The translations under genes were made by a program, and so were the position numbers. A stretch of DNA of 64,000 nt from Pseudonocardia sp. MH-G8 (GTDB taxonomy: Bacteria > Actinomycetota > Actinomycetes > Mycobacteriales > Pseudonocardiaceae), in the NCBI RefSeq assembly GCF_002262885.1, contig NZ_NKYF01000018.1, positions 62,001 to 126,000 on the forward strand, given 5' to 3'. Below are positions 8,540 to 16,248 of the stretch, piece after piece; the first letter of the stretch is position 1; each line of letters begins with the position of its first letter. The notes under the pieces were generated by a model. It was not told where the DNA came from and ran no database searches. It worked only from the letters and a program-made list of their open reading frames with translations.

Positions 8540-9368
8540 GTCCGCGCGCGGCACCCGCACCGGTTCCGTCCTCACCCACGCGGCGCTGGTCCTCGGCGCC
8601 GCGGCCATGATCGGCCCGTTCGTCTGGCAACTGCTCACCGCGTTCAAGTCGCTGCCGGAGACCACGACGGTGCCGCCGCCCCTGCTGCCGCAGGAGTGGC
8701 AGTGGTCGAACTTCACCGACGTGTTCGAGGCGCTGCCCTTCGGCCAGCAGCTGGTGAACTCGCTGATCGTGGCGGTCGCCGTGACGGTGGGCCAGCTCGC
8801 GTTCTGCTCGCTGGGCGCCTACGCCTTCGCCCGCCTGGAGTTCCGCGGGCGGGAGCTGATCTTCGCGCTGTTCCTGTCGGTGCTGATGGTGCCCAAGCAG
8901 CTGCTGATCCTGCCGCAGTACCAGATCATGTCCGACCTCGGGCTGCTCAACACCCTCACCGCGCTGATCCTGCCCGGGCTCTTCTCCGCGTTCGGCACGT
9001 TCCTGCTGCGCCAGTTCTTCGCCACGATCCCGAAGGACCTGGAGGAGGCCGCGCTGCTGGACGGGGCCGGCCGCTTCCGCATCTTCTTCTCGATCATGCT
9101 CCCGCTGGTGAAACCCGCGCTCGCGGCGCTGGCGGTGATCACCGTGATGCACTCCTGGAACGACCTGCTGTGGCCGTTGGTGGTCAACACCGCCCCCGCG
9201 ACGATGCCGATCAGCGCGGGGCTCACCAGCCTGCAGGGCCAGGAGTGGACCGACTACCCCGTTCTCATGGCCGGGGCGCTCATGGCCTCGGTCCCGATGC
9301 TGCTCGCCTACCTGGCACTGCAGCGGCAGTTCGTGCAGGGAATCGCCCTGTCCGGAACGAAAGGGTGA
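8532..9368 (+). CDS. Carbohydrate ABC transporter permease (second subunit)
   Basis: 278-residue MalG/UgpE-type permease. The start ATG lies inside the preceding gene. Typical features are the N-terminal TAFKSLPETTTVPPPLLP periplasmic segment, a LMVPKQLLILPQY stretch, and the EAA loop EEAALLDGAGRFRIF at residues ~170-185. The C-terminus ends FVQGIALSGTKG, as is common in the family. It pairs with the previous permease to form the membrane channel. Its stop overlaps the GTG start of the first dehydrogenase gene. Confidence 0.92.
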   Translation: MSESARGTRTGSVLTHAALVLGAAAMIGPFVWQLLTAFKSLPETTTVPPPLLPQEWQWSNFTDVFEALPFGQQLVNSLIVAVAVTVGQLAFCSLGAYAFARLEFRGRELIFALFLSVLMVPKQLLILPQYQIMSDLGLLNTLTALILPGLFSAFGTFLLRQFFATIPKDLEEAALLDGAGRFRIFFSIMLPLVKPALAALAVITVMHSWNDLLWPLVVNTAPATMPISAGLTSLQGQEWTDYPVLMAGALMASVPMLLAYLALQRQFVQGIALSGTKG

Positions 9369-10381
9369 ACGACTTGGGTGGCACACCCGGACCACTGCGC
9401 GTCGGCATGGTCGGCGCGGGCGGTATCGCGAACGCGCACCTACCGGCCTGGCTCCACCTGGACGCCCAGGTGGTGGTGCACTCGATCCACGGCGCCCCGG
9501 AGCTGGTCGCCCGCCACGGCGGCGGCCGCGTCGTCGACTCGCTCGATGCGCTGCTCGCCGAGGTGGACGTCGTGGACGTCTGCACGCCGACCTTCACCCA
9601 CCCCGAGATCGTGCTCGCCGCCGCGGCGGCGGGGAAGCACGTCCTGTGCGAGAAGCCGCTCGCCCTCGAGGCCGCCACGGCGGAGTCGATGGTGAAGGCC
9701 TGCGCGGCCGCCGGGGTGCAGCTCTACCCCGGGCACGTCGTGCGCTACTTCGCCGAGTACGCCGCCCTGCACCGGGCCGTGACGGCCGGGGCGATCGGCA
9801 CACCCGCCGTGCTGCGCTTCCACCGCTGCGGCGCCCGGCCCCGCGCCGGCTGGTTCGCCGACCCGGCGCTCTCGGGCGGCATCATCATGGACCAGATGAT
9901 CCACGACCTCGACTTCGCCCGATGGCTCGGCGGGGAGGTCGATTCGGTGCACGCGCGGCTGGCCGACAGCGCGCCGGGCACCACCACCGGCGTGGTGTCC
10001 GCGCACGTCGTCGCCCGGCACCGCGGCGGCGCGCTCAGCAGCGTCACCGGCACCTGGGCCCGGCCGGGCACCCGGTTCCGCTACGGCTTCCACGCCGCGG
10101 GCACCGACGGGATGCTGTCCTACGACTCGGCCACCGACCCGTCCCTGCGCACCGACACCGGCGCCGCCGACGACGGCGGCGGTGAGCGCCTGCTCCCCGA
10201 CGTCTCGCTGGTGGAGAGCCCGTTCGTCACCGAGATCCGCGAGTTCGCGACCGCGTTCGCCGGCGGCCCGGCGCCGCGGGTGAGCGCGGACGACGGGCTG
10301 GCCGCCGTCCGGCTCGCCGCGGCGGCGAACGTCTCGCTCGCCACCGGGCGCCCCGCGAGCATCGAGGAGGTCACGCCGTGA
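9365..10381 (+). CDS. Gfo/Idh/MocA family oxidoreductase 1
   Basis: 338-residue NAD(P)-dependent dehydrogenase. The GTG start at 9365 overlaps the permease stop. The N-terminal Rossmann fold has VGAGGIANAHL (residues ~16-26), and the family motif EKPLALE lies near residue 98, its Lys-Pro being cofactor/substrate-contacting in this family. The C-terminal domain provides the sugar pocket, with MDQMIHDLDFARWLGG containing the conserved H-D pair. It is the first of three tandem paralogues, so the imported compound is probably oxidised and rearranged in steps, as in inositol or keto-sugar routes. Substrate unknown. Confidence 0.9.
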   Translation: MNDLGGTPGPLRVGMVGAGGIANAHLPAWLHLDAQVVVHSIHGAPELVARHGGGRVVDSLDALLAEVDVVDVCTPTFTHPEIVLAAAAAGKHVLCEKPLALEAATAESMVKACAAAGVQLYPGHVVRYFAEYAALHRAVTAGAIGTPAVLRFHRCGARPRAGWFADPALSGGIIMDQMIHDLDFARWLGGEVDSVHARLADSAPGTTTGVVSAHVVARHRGGALSSVTGTWARPGTRFRYGFHAAGTDGMLSYDSATDPSLRTDTGAADDGGGERLLPDVSLVESPFVTEIREFATAFAGGPAPRVSADDGLAAVRLAAAANVSLATGRPASIEEVTP

Positions 10382-11385
10382 GGCCGCTGCGCATCGGTGT
10401 CCTGTCCCTGGCCCACCTGCACGCCGCGGGCTACCTCGCGCTGCTCTCCGGGCGGCCCGACGTGGAGGTCGCGGTCAGCGACCCCGACGCGGCCACCCGC
10501 CCGGCCGGCGAGTCCGGCGGCCGGGAGTTCGCGGAGCAGCTGGGCGTGGGCCGCTACTTCGACACCCACCAGGAGCTGCTCGACTGGGGGCCGGACGGGG
10601 TGATCGTCTGCTCCGAGAACTCCCGCCACCGCGAGCTCACCGAGCTGGCCGCCGCGGCCGGCGCCCACGTGCTGTGCGAGAAGCCGATGGCCACCACCGT
10701 GGCCGACGGCGAGGCGATGATCGCGGCCTGCGCCGCAGCCGGGGTGCACCTCATGGTGGCCTACCCGGTGCGGTTCTCCCGCCAGTTCCGCGCGCTGCAG
10801 GCCACCCTGCCCGCGCTGGGCCGGGTCGTGGCCGCCGCGGGCACGAACAACGGCCAGCTGCCCGGGGGCCGGTCGTGGTTCTCCGACGCCGAGCTCGCCG
10901 GCGGCGGCGCCGTCATGGACCACACCGTGCACCTCGCCGACCTGCTCGACTGCCTGTTGTCCGGCGCCGAGGCGGAGTCGGTGCACGCGGTGACCAACCG
11001 GATGATCCGCGGCGACGACGTCGAGGTGGAGACCGGCGGCCTGGTGTCGCTGAGCTACCCCGGCGGGCTGATCGCCACGATCGACTGCAGCTGGTCGGTG
11101 CCGCAGCACTACCCGACGTGGGGCGGGCTGACGCTGCGGCTGTTCGGCGAGGACGGCATCGCCGACATGGACGCGTTCGGCCAGGCCGTGCACGGGTTCC
11201 GGGCCTCGACGCGCGGGCCGCTGCGGTTCGACTTCGGCGAGGGCGGCGACGGGCCGATGCTCGAGGAGTTCGTCACCGCGATCCGGGAGGGACGGCGCCC
11301 GCAGCCGGACGGCGAGTCGGGCCTGCGCTCGCTGCGCGTCGTCGAGCGGGCGTACGAGTCCGCGCGCACCGGCGTCCCGGCATGA
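10378..11385 (+). CDS. Gfo/Idh/MocA family oxidoreductase 2 (atypical nucleotide-binding loop)
   Basis: 335-residue protein starting with GTG inside the stop of its neighbour. The overall fold is that of Gfo/Idh/MocA: EKPMATTVADGEAMIAAC near residue 100 and VMDHTVHLADLLDCLL near residue 180. The N-terminal strand-loop-helix reads IGVLSLAHLHAAGYL, so the glycine-rich GxGxxG loop is replaced. Some family members with such loops still bind NAD, but altered cofactor use or a partner role is possible. It sits between two normal-looking paralogues in the same transcript. Confidence 0.87.
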   Translation: MRPLRIGVLSLAHLHAAGYLALLSGRPDVEVAVSDPDAATRPAGESGGREFAEQLGVGRYFDTHQELLDWGPDGVIVCSENSRHRELTELAAAAGAHVLCEKPMATTVADGEAMIAACAAAGVHLMVAYPVRFSRQFRALQATLPALGRVVAAAGTNNGQLPGGRSWFSDAELAGGGAVMDHTVHLADLLDCLLSGAEAESVHAVTNRMIRGDDVEVETGGLVSLSYPGGLIATIDCSWSVPQHYPTWGGLTLRLFGEDGIADMDAFGQAVHGFRASTRGPLRFDFGEGGDGPMLEEFVTAIREGRRPQPDGESGLRSLRVVERAYESARTGVPA

Positions 11386-12557
11386 CCGACGTGCTGGGCA
11401 TCGGTGTGGTGGGAGCCGGTTTCCGCTCCGGCCTCGCCCTGGCCGCCGAGCGGCCCGGCACGTCACGGGTGGTGGCGGTGGCCGACCTCGACGAGGAGGC
11501 CGCGCGACGGGCGGTGCGCGAGCGGCACCCGGACGCCGACGCGCTCACCGAGCCCCGCGCACTGTTCGACCGCGCCGACGTCGACGCCGTCCTGCTGATC
11601 ACCCCCGACCACACGCACGCCGACCTCGCCTGCGCCGCGTTGCAGGCGGGCAAGGCGGTGTTCGTCGAGAAGCCGCTCGCGATCACCGTCGAGGACTGCG
11701 ACCGGGTGCTGCGCACTGCGCGGGAGACCGGCAGCCGGCTCTACGTCGGGCACAACATGCGGCACATGCCCGTGGTGCGCACGATGCGGGAGATCATCGA
11801 GCGCGGGGACGTCGGCGCGGTGCAGTCGGTGTGGGTGCGCCACTTCGTCGGCAACGGCGGCGACTTCTACTTCAAGGACTGGCACGCCGAACGCCGCTGC
11901 ACCACCTCGCTGCTGCTGCAGAAGGCGGCGCATGACTTCGACGTGGTGCACTGGCTCGCCGGCGCCTACACCGAGCGGGTGTCCGCGTTCGGCGCCCTGC
12001 GCGTCTACGGCGACGGGCACCGGCGCGCCCCCGGCACGCCGAAGACCGACGACTGGCTGGACCCGGACCGGCACTGGCCGCCCCGCAGCCAGCGCGACCT
12101 CAACCCGGTGATCGACGTCGAGGACCTGTCCCTGGTGAACCTGCAGCTCGACGGCGGCGTGCTGGCCGCCTACCAGCAGTGCCACTTCACCCCGGACTAC
12201 TGGCGCAACTACACGGTGATCGGCGACGCCGGCCGGCTCGAGAACGTCGGCGACGGCTCGGGCGCGGTGGTCAAGGTGTGGAACCGGCGACGCGCGGGCC
12301 ACGCCCCCGACGCCGACACCGAGTACCGGCTGCCGCCGACCACGGAGGTCCACTCCGGCGCGGACCCGTTGCTCATGGCGGAGTTCCTGCGGTTCGCCCG
12401 CGACGGCGGGGCCACCGACACCTCCCCGGTGGCCGCCCGGATGAGCGTGGCCGCAGGCGTGCAGGCCACGGCGTCGCTGCGGGCGGCGGGGGAACCGCAG
12501 GACATCCCGCCGCTGGATCCGGAGCTCGTCGCGTACTTCGAGCGGGGGCAGTGCTAG
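11382..12557 (+). CDS. Gfo/Idh/MocA family oxidoreductase 3
   Basis: 391-residue paralogue with an ATG overlapping the preceding stop. The Rossmann loop is VVGAGFRSGLAL, followed by VEKPLAITVEDCDRVL (~residue 95) and a longer C-terminal domain with DFYFKDWHAERRCTTSLLLQ and KAAHDFDVVHWLAG, whose His-Asp pair matches the catalytic region. It is ~55 residues longer than the first two, so it probably acts on another intermediate. It is the last gene of the operon. No clear hairpin follows; the downstream DNA enters a repeat array within 30 bp. Confidence 0.9.
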   Translation: MTDVLGIGVVGAGFRSGLALAAERPGTSRVVAVADLDEEAARRAVRERHPDADALTEPRALFDRADVDAVLLITPDHTHADLACAALQAGKAVFVEKPLAITVEDCDRVLRTARETGSRLYVGHNMRHMPVVRTMREIIERGDVGAVQSVWVRHFVGNGGDFYFKDWHAERRCTTSLLLQKAAHDFDVVHWLAGAYTERVSAFGALRVYGDGHRRAPGTPKTDDWLDPDRHWPPRSQRDLNPVIDVEDLSLVNLQLDGGVLAAYQQCHFTPDYWRNYTVIGDAGRLENVGDGSGAVVKVWNRRRAGHAPDADTEYRLPPTTEVHSGADPLLMAEFLRFARDGGATDTSPVAARMSVAAGVQATASLRAAGEPQDIPPLDPELVAYFERGQC

Positions 12558-12587
12558 GAAGCTGATCCGGTGGCGGCGCTCGGCGTC

Positions 12588-12655
12588 GCGTGATCGGCCC
12601 GAGTCGCACGTCAGCATCCGCGCGACCGCGCTGGGGTGCTTCTCGCAGGTCGGCT
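12588..12655 (+). repeat. Degenerate copy of the 72-nt structured intergenic repeat
   Basis: It keeps the landmarks TGATCGGCCCGAG, CACGTCAGC and GGTGCTTCTCGCAG in the order and spacing of the array at 12831. Its paired segment GCAC...GTGC replaces GTAC...GTAC of the other copies, a compensatory change. Confidence 0.6.
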
Positions 12656-12830
12656 CGCCGCGGTGAGCGGCAAGAGTGGTGTCGGGCGACAGACCGTCCT
12701 TCGTGAGCCGCAGCCGTGCGGGCTCCCTCGGGACAGGCTTGGAACGTCGCCGTGACCGCCTTCACGGGGAACCCCGAGGGCTGTGTGGGGCCCGGTTCTG
12801 CGGGTGAACGGGGCTCAGGGCGACGGCGCG

Positions 12831-13044
12831 CGGTGATCGATCTGATCAGTGCCTGGGGGCGGGCGTTGCGACAGTGGCGTACTGCTCGGAGTGATCACGG
12901 CCCGGTGACCGATCCGAGCAGTACGTCAACGCTGCCGCAGCGACATGGCGTACTTCTCGCACCAACCACGGCCCGGTGATCGACCCGAGCAGTACGTCAG
13001 CGCTGCCGCAGCGATGTCAGGTACTTCTCGCAGCGATCACCATT
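12831..13044 (+). repeat. Three tandem copies of a ~72-nt structured repeat
   Basis: The copies start at 12831 (72 nt), 12903 (71 nt) and 12974 (~71 nt). Each begins CGGTGAYCGA; the third ends CGATCACC, the inverse of its beginning. Inside, CGAGCAGTACG pairs with CGTACTTCTCG around an inner hairpin GCTGC/GCAGC (clearest in copy 2). Two further copies lie at 28759-28904. Confidence 0.8.
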
Positions 13045-13128
13045 CGGAATCCGACCGCCCGATCCGGCAGCACTCAGACCTGCCGCTTCGGCATCACTTC
13101 CGGCGACCGCCGGCCCGCCGGGCGCCAC

Positions 13129-13374
13129 TCAGGTCGGCAACCCGAACCTCCCGCGCGGGTGGCGGGACCGGACGCCCCGGTCCGGACGCCGGAGCGCCTC
13201 CTGGACGAACCACCAGGCCTCCTCGCGCGTCTCGGCGAACCCGTGCGAGGACTTCCCCCCGTCCAGCACGACCGTCCAGCGGTACCGGCCGGTGTGCTCG
13301 TTGAACGTCACCGACCCCCGCTGCTGCGACTCGATCATCGATCGCGCCGCTGCCTCGTCCGCAGCCTCGCCCAT
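13129..13374 (-). CDS. Conserved-looking hypothetical protein, 81 residues
   Basis: Unrecognised small soluble protein. The ATG at 13374 is preferred because GGAGGT lies nine bases upstream; a GTG at 13416 in the same frame would add 14 residues but has no ribosome binding site. The middle reads as a small beta-rich domain with alternating polar and hydrophobic residues (GSVTFNEHTGRYRWTVVLDG) and an amphipathic helix (TREEAWWFVQEALRR). The tail is basic. It is divergent from the HTH gene at 13509 across an AT-rich promoter region. Function unknown. Confidence 0.55.
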   Translation of the reverse strand: MGEAADEAAARSMIESQQRGSVTFNEHTGRYRWTVVLDGGKSSHGFAETREEAWWFVQEALRRPDRGVRSRHPRGRFGLPT

Positions 13375-13451
13375 CGCGAACCCACCTCCCGGTAGCTCAG
13401 TCATCCAGAACGCCACGGCACGACAATATCGGACATCTGCTTGTATTAGCT

Positions 13452-13461
13452 ATCAGCTGAT
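13452..13461. promoter_or_regulatory. Small palindrome in the 13.4-kb divergent promoter region
   Basis: ATCAGCTGAT is a perfect 10-bp palindrome in the most AT-rich stretch nearby (13430-13480), between the divergent genes at 13374 and 13509. It could be an operator for the HTH protein; this is inference only. Confidence 0.3.
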
Positions 13462-13508
13462 GTGATTCGCTACGATCCGGCTGGAAACGACGGGGTACCC
13501 GGCAGACC

Positions 13509-13721
13509 ATGCGGGTCGTGGGCCGTCCCGAGGATCAGCCGCTCCTCACGACCGCGGAGCTGTCCCGCCGGCTGAACGTCACCGCGGGCACCGTGCAGCG
13601 GTGGGTGAGGACCGGCAGGATCCGCCCGACTCTCGTGACGCCCGGCGGCCAGTACCGGTTCTCCCTGGACGACGTGCGGGACCAGCTGGGACAGCCGAGA
13701 CGGCGCCCGGACGCCGACTGA
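13509..13721 (+). CDS. Small MerR-like helix-turn-helix protein (BldC-type)
   Basis: 70-residue protein consisting almost wholly of one winged HTH: LLTTAELSRRLNVTAGTVQRWVRTGRIRP (residues ~12-40) and then TPGGQYRFSLDDVRDQL. The R/GG-x-Y/H-RF ending is the hallmark of MerR-superfamily DNA readers such as BldC and excisionases. No effector domain follows, so it probably acts as a small DNA-binding developmental or accessory regulator. It could also be a leftover excisionase, but no integrase is nearby. Confidence 0.8.
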   Translation: MRVVGRPEDQPLLTTAELSRRLNVTAGTVQRWVRTGRIRPTLVTPGGQYRFSLDDVRDQLGQPRRRPDAD

Positions 13722-13790
13722 CCCGGGCCCGCAACCGGACGGACGCACGGACGCGGGCACCCTGCGCGCGAGATGAACACCATGGCGATC

Positions 13791-13813
13791 CGCGGGCGCT
13801 GCGATCGCCCGCG
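13791..13813. terminator. Bidirectional hairpin between the HTH gene and mutM
   Basis: CGCGGGCG (13791-13798) and CGCCCGCG (13806-13813) form an 8-bp perfect stem extended by GATC-type pairs. It lies between two convergent genes. Confidence 0.55.
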
Positions 13814-13822
13814 CGATGCGCT

Positions 13823-14704
13823 TCAGGGGTGGGCGTTGCGCGGGCGGGGCTGGCAGCGGGGGCAGGTGAAGGAGCTGCGGTTCATGAACGGGTCGCGCCG
13901 GATCGGGGTGCCACAACGGGGACAGGGCCGGTCTGCCTGGCCGTAGACCGCGAGCGAGCGGTCGAAGTAGCCCGAGGCGCCGTTGACGTTGACGTACAGC
14001 GCGTCGAACGAGGTGCCGCCTGCGGCCAGCGCCTCGGCCATGACCTCGGTGGCCGCCTCGAGCGCGGCGCGGGCCTGGGCCCGGGTGAGGCGGTCGGTGG
14101 GCCGGGCACCGTGCAGGCGGGCGCGCCAGAGGGCCTCGTCCGCGTAGATGTTGCCGATGCCGGAGACGACGGTCTGGTCGAGCAGGGCGCGCTTGAGCGC
14201 GGTGCGCCGCCGGCGGATCCCCGCGACGGCGGCGTCGAGGTCGAAGGCCGGGTCCATCGGGTCCCGGGCGATGTGGGCCACCGGCGCGGGCAGCAGCCCA
14301 CCACCTGCGGCCGGCACCAGCGGGTGCACCGAGAGGCCGCCGAACGTGCGCTGGTCGACGAACCGCAGCTCGGGCCCGCCGTCGGCGAACCGCGTGCGGA
14401 CGCGCAGGTGCGTCTCGTCGGGACGGTCGGCGTCGGCCACGAGCATCTGCCCGCTCATGCCGAGGTGCGCGAGGACGGCGTCCTCGCCCTCGGTGCCGCC
14501 GTCGAGGTCGAGCCAGAGGTACTTGCCCCGGCGGCGAGCCGCGCTGATCACGCGGCCGGCCAGGCGGGCGGAGAAGTCGGCGGCACCTTCGACGTGGCGG
14601 CGGACGGCCCGCGGGTGCGCGACGGTGACCCGCTCGATCGTGCGGTCGAGCACGTGGTCGGCGAGACCCCGCCGGACGACCTCGACCTCGGGGAGCTCGG
14701 GCAC
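13823..14704 (-). CDS. mutM: Formamidopyrimidine-DNA glycosylase (MutM/Fpg)
   Basis: Base-excision repair enzyme that removes 8-oxoguanine and formamidopyrimidines and cleaves the AP site. The GTG start at 14704 gives the invariant N-terminus PELPEVEVVRRGL, whose proline (after Met removal) is the nucleophile and whose first Glu is catalytic. The helix-two-turn-helix region contains VVSGIGNIYADEALW. The C-terminal zinc finger is complete: CPRCGTPI...SFTCPRCQ (C-x2-C-x16-C-x2-C). Length (293) is normal. It follows rnc by four bases, as in many actinobacteria. An N-terminal extension in frame is possible but unsupported. Confidence 0.96.
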   Translation of the reverse strand: MPELPEVEVVRRGLADHVLDRTIERVTVAHPRAVRRHVEGAADFSARLAGRVISAARRRGKYLWLDLDGGTEGEDAVLAHLGMSGQMLVADADRPDETHLRVRTRFADGGPELRFVDQRTFGGLSVHPLVPAAGGGLLPAPVAHIARDPMDPAFDLDAAVAGIRRRRTALKRALLDQTVVSGIGNIYADEALWRARLHGARPTDRLTRAQARAALEAATEVMAEALAAGGTSFDALYVNVNGASGYFDRSLAVYGQADRPCPRCGTPIRRDPFMNRSSFTCPRCQPRPRNAHP

Positions 14705-14708
14705 CGGG

Positions 14709-15449
14709 CTAACGCCCCCCGGAGCCGCCTGCGGCCTCGGCCGTGAGCGTGCGCCAGGCCAGCTCGGCCGCCTTCTGCTCGGCTTCCTTCTTGGTGCGCC
14801 CCACGCCCGAGCCCAGGTCGCGACCGGCGACGACCGCGGTGGCGGTGAACTCCTTGAGGTGGTCCGGCCCGTCCTCGGTGATGCGGTACTCGGGCACGCC
14901 GAGGTCGGCGGAGGCGGTGAGCTCCTGCAGGCTGGTCTTCCAGTCGAGGCCGGCGCCGAGCAGCGGCGCACCCTGCAGCAACGAGTCGAACAGCCGATGC
15001 ACCAGCTCGCGGGCGGTGTCGAGACCGTGCTCGATGTACACCGCGCCGATCAGGGCCTCGGTGGCGTCGGCGAGGATGCTCGCCTTCGTGCGGCCGCCGG
15101 TGAGCTCCTCACCGCGGCCCAGGTAGAGGTGCGCGCCGAGCCCGTCGTCGCCGAGGGTGGTGGCCACCCCGGCGAGGGCGTGCATGTTGACGACGCTCGC
15201 GCGCAGCTTGGCCAGCTGCCCTTCGGGCAGATCCGGGTGGTCGCGGTAGAGCCGCTCGGTGACCACGATGGACAGCACCGAATCGCCCAGGAACTCCAGG
15301 CGCTCGTTGGTGGGCAGCCCGCCGTTCTCGTACGCGTACGAGCGGTGGGTGAGAGCGAGGGTGAGGAGGTCGTTCTCGACCTTCACCCCGAGCGAGGCGA
15401 GAAGGGGCCCGCGATCGTCCACGGGCCCCTGCGGCACGCGCTCTCCCAT
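14709..15449 (-). CDS. rnc: Ribonuclease III
   Basis: Double-strand-specific endoribonuclease for rRNA and mRNA processing. The ATG at 15449 gives 246 residues. The catalytic signature NERLEFLGDSVLS lies near residues 47-59, and the second acidic cluster DATEALIGAVY near 120. The C-terminal dsRNA-binding domain ends with GVGRTKKEAEQKAAELAW. It lies between rpmF and mutM in the conserved actinobacterial order. Confidence 0.96.
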   Translation of the reverse strand: MGERVPQGPVDDRGPLLASLGVKVENDLLTLALTHRSYAYENGGLPTNERLEFLGDSVLSIVVTERLYRDHPDLPEGQLAKLRASVVNMHALAGVATTLGDDGLGAHLYLGRGEELTGGRTKASILADATEALIGAVYIEHGLDTARELVHRLFDSLLQGAPLLGAGLDWKTSLQELTASADLGVPEYRITEDGPDHLKEFTATAVVAGRDLGSGVGRTKKEAEQKAAELAWRTLTAEAAGGSGGR

Positions 15450-15462
15450 CCGCCAGGCGTGA

Positions 15463-15645
15463 TCAGGCCGGGGTGACGACGGGGCGGCCGTCGTACGTGC
15501 CACAGGTGGGGCACGCCATGTGCGGGGGCTTGGTGGCCCGGCAGGCACGGTTCGAACAAGCGACGAGCGTGGGGGCAGCGGCCTTCCACTGCGCCCGGCG
15601 CGAGCGCGTGTTCGACCGCGACATCCGGCGCTTCGGAACAGCCAC
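15463..15645 (-). CDS. rpmF: 50S ribosomal protein L32, zinc-binding type
   Basis: 60-residue ribosomal protein with the typical start MAVPKRRMSRSNTRSRRAQW. Four cysteines are arranged as CSNRAC and CPTCG, so this is the zinc-binding form, not the zinc-free paralogue made under zinc limitation. It lies between DUF177 and rnc. Confidence 0.97.
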   Translation of the reverse strand: MAVPKRRMSRSNTRSRRAQWKAAAPTLVACSNRACRATKPPHMACPTCGTYDGRPVVTPA

Positions 15646-15672
15646 GTGAGATCTCCTAGCAGTCTGTGCGGG

Positions 15673-16248
15673 TCATTCGGCGGACAGACGCTCACGCAGA
15701 GCGGCCCACCGAGGATCTAGTGTCTCATGCCCGTGGTCGGGCTCGAGGTCGGCCCGCTTCTCGCCGCACTCGGGGCACAGACCAGGGCAGTCGTCCCGGC
15801 AGAGCGGGGCCATCGGCAGGGCGAGGACCACGGCGTCGCGCACGGTCTGCTCGACGTCGAGCATCTCGTCGACGACGCGTGGCACCTCGTCCTCGTCGGT
15901 GGTCTCGTCGGTGACGCTGTCGGGGTAGGCGAACAGCTCCGACAGCTCGACGTCGACCTCGTCGGTGAGCTCGTCGAGGCAGCGCGAGCACTCGCCGGAC
16001 ACCGGCGCGTGCACGCTGCCCGAGACGTAGACGCCTTCGGTGACCGACTCCAGACGCACGTCGAGTTCGATGGGCGCACCGGCAGGCACCGAGATCGCGT
16101 CCACCCCGAGCGGGATGGGACCCGCCGGGGCGTCGATGCGGCGCGTGTAGGTGCGCATGCTCCCCGGATGCCTGCCGAGCTCGCGGGTGGAGAAGACCCA
16201 CGGGCTCGCCGGGTCGGGGTGACCGGGGGTGGGGCGATGCGTACTCAC
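15673..16248 (-). CDS. YceD/DUF177 family metal-binding protein
   Basis: 191-residue protein whose gene regularly precedes rpmF; in bacteria and plastids the family is linked to 23S rRNA processing and ribosome biogenesis. The start is GTG at 16248, overlapping the stop of the DUF1648 gene. Two Cys pairs are visible: CSRCLDEL mid-protein and a C-terminal cluster CRDDCPGLCPECGEKR suited to zinc binding. The stretch between them is strongly acidic. Coupling to the accessory membrane-protein gene upstream appears recent, because elsewhere sepIVA and coaD lie on this side. Confidence 0.88.
   Translation of the reverse strand: MSTHRPTPGHPDPASPWVFSTRELGRHPGSMRTYTRRIDAPAGPIPLGVDAISVPAGAPIELDVRLESVTEGVYVSGSVHAPVSGECSRCLDELTDEVDVELSELFAYPDSVTDETTDEDEVPRVVDEMLDVEQTVRDAVVLALPMAPLCRDDCPGLCPECGEKRADLEPDHGHETLDPRWAALRERLSAE

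Larger units (their letters stand above)
12558..13128. other. Gene-free interval of ~570 bp
   Basis: No convincing gene is seen here. The interval holds one degenerate and three tandem copies of a structured repeat, plus unique GC-rich sequence. An open frame at 12716-12979 runs through the repeats and has no ribosome binding site. Confidence 0.65.

Noticed and set aside
12716..12979. Open frame of 87 codons through the repeat array, with a similar frame at 28740-29009
   Set aside because: The similarity (VIDLIS.W.R.LR.WRT) comes from the nucleotide repeat. Units of 71 nt shift the frame, the changes preserve hairpins not codons, and there is no ribosome binding site.
12831..13044. CRISPR array
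   Set aside because: The units are ~72 nt, imperfect and directly adjacent with no spacers, and no cas gene is present.
13509..13721. Phage or integrative-element excisionase
   Set aside because: The small HTH fits the fold, but no integrase, att-like repeat or phage gene is near, so a BldC-type regulator is more likely.
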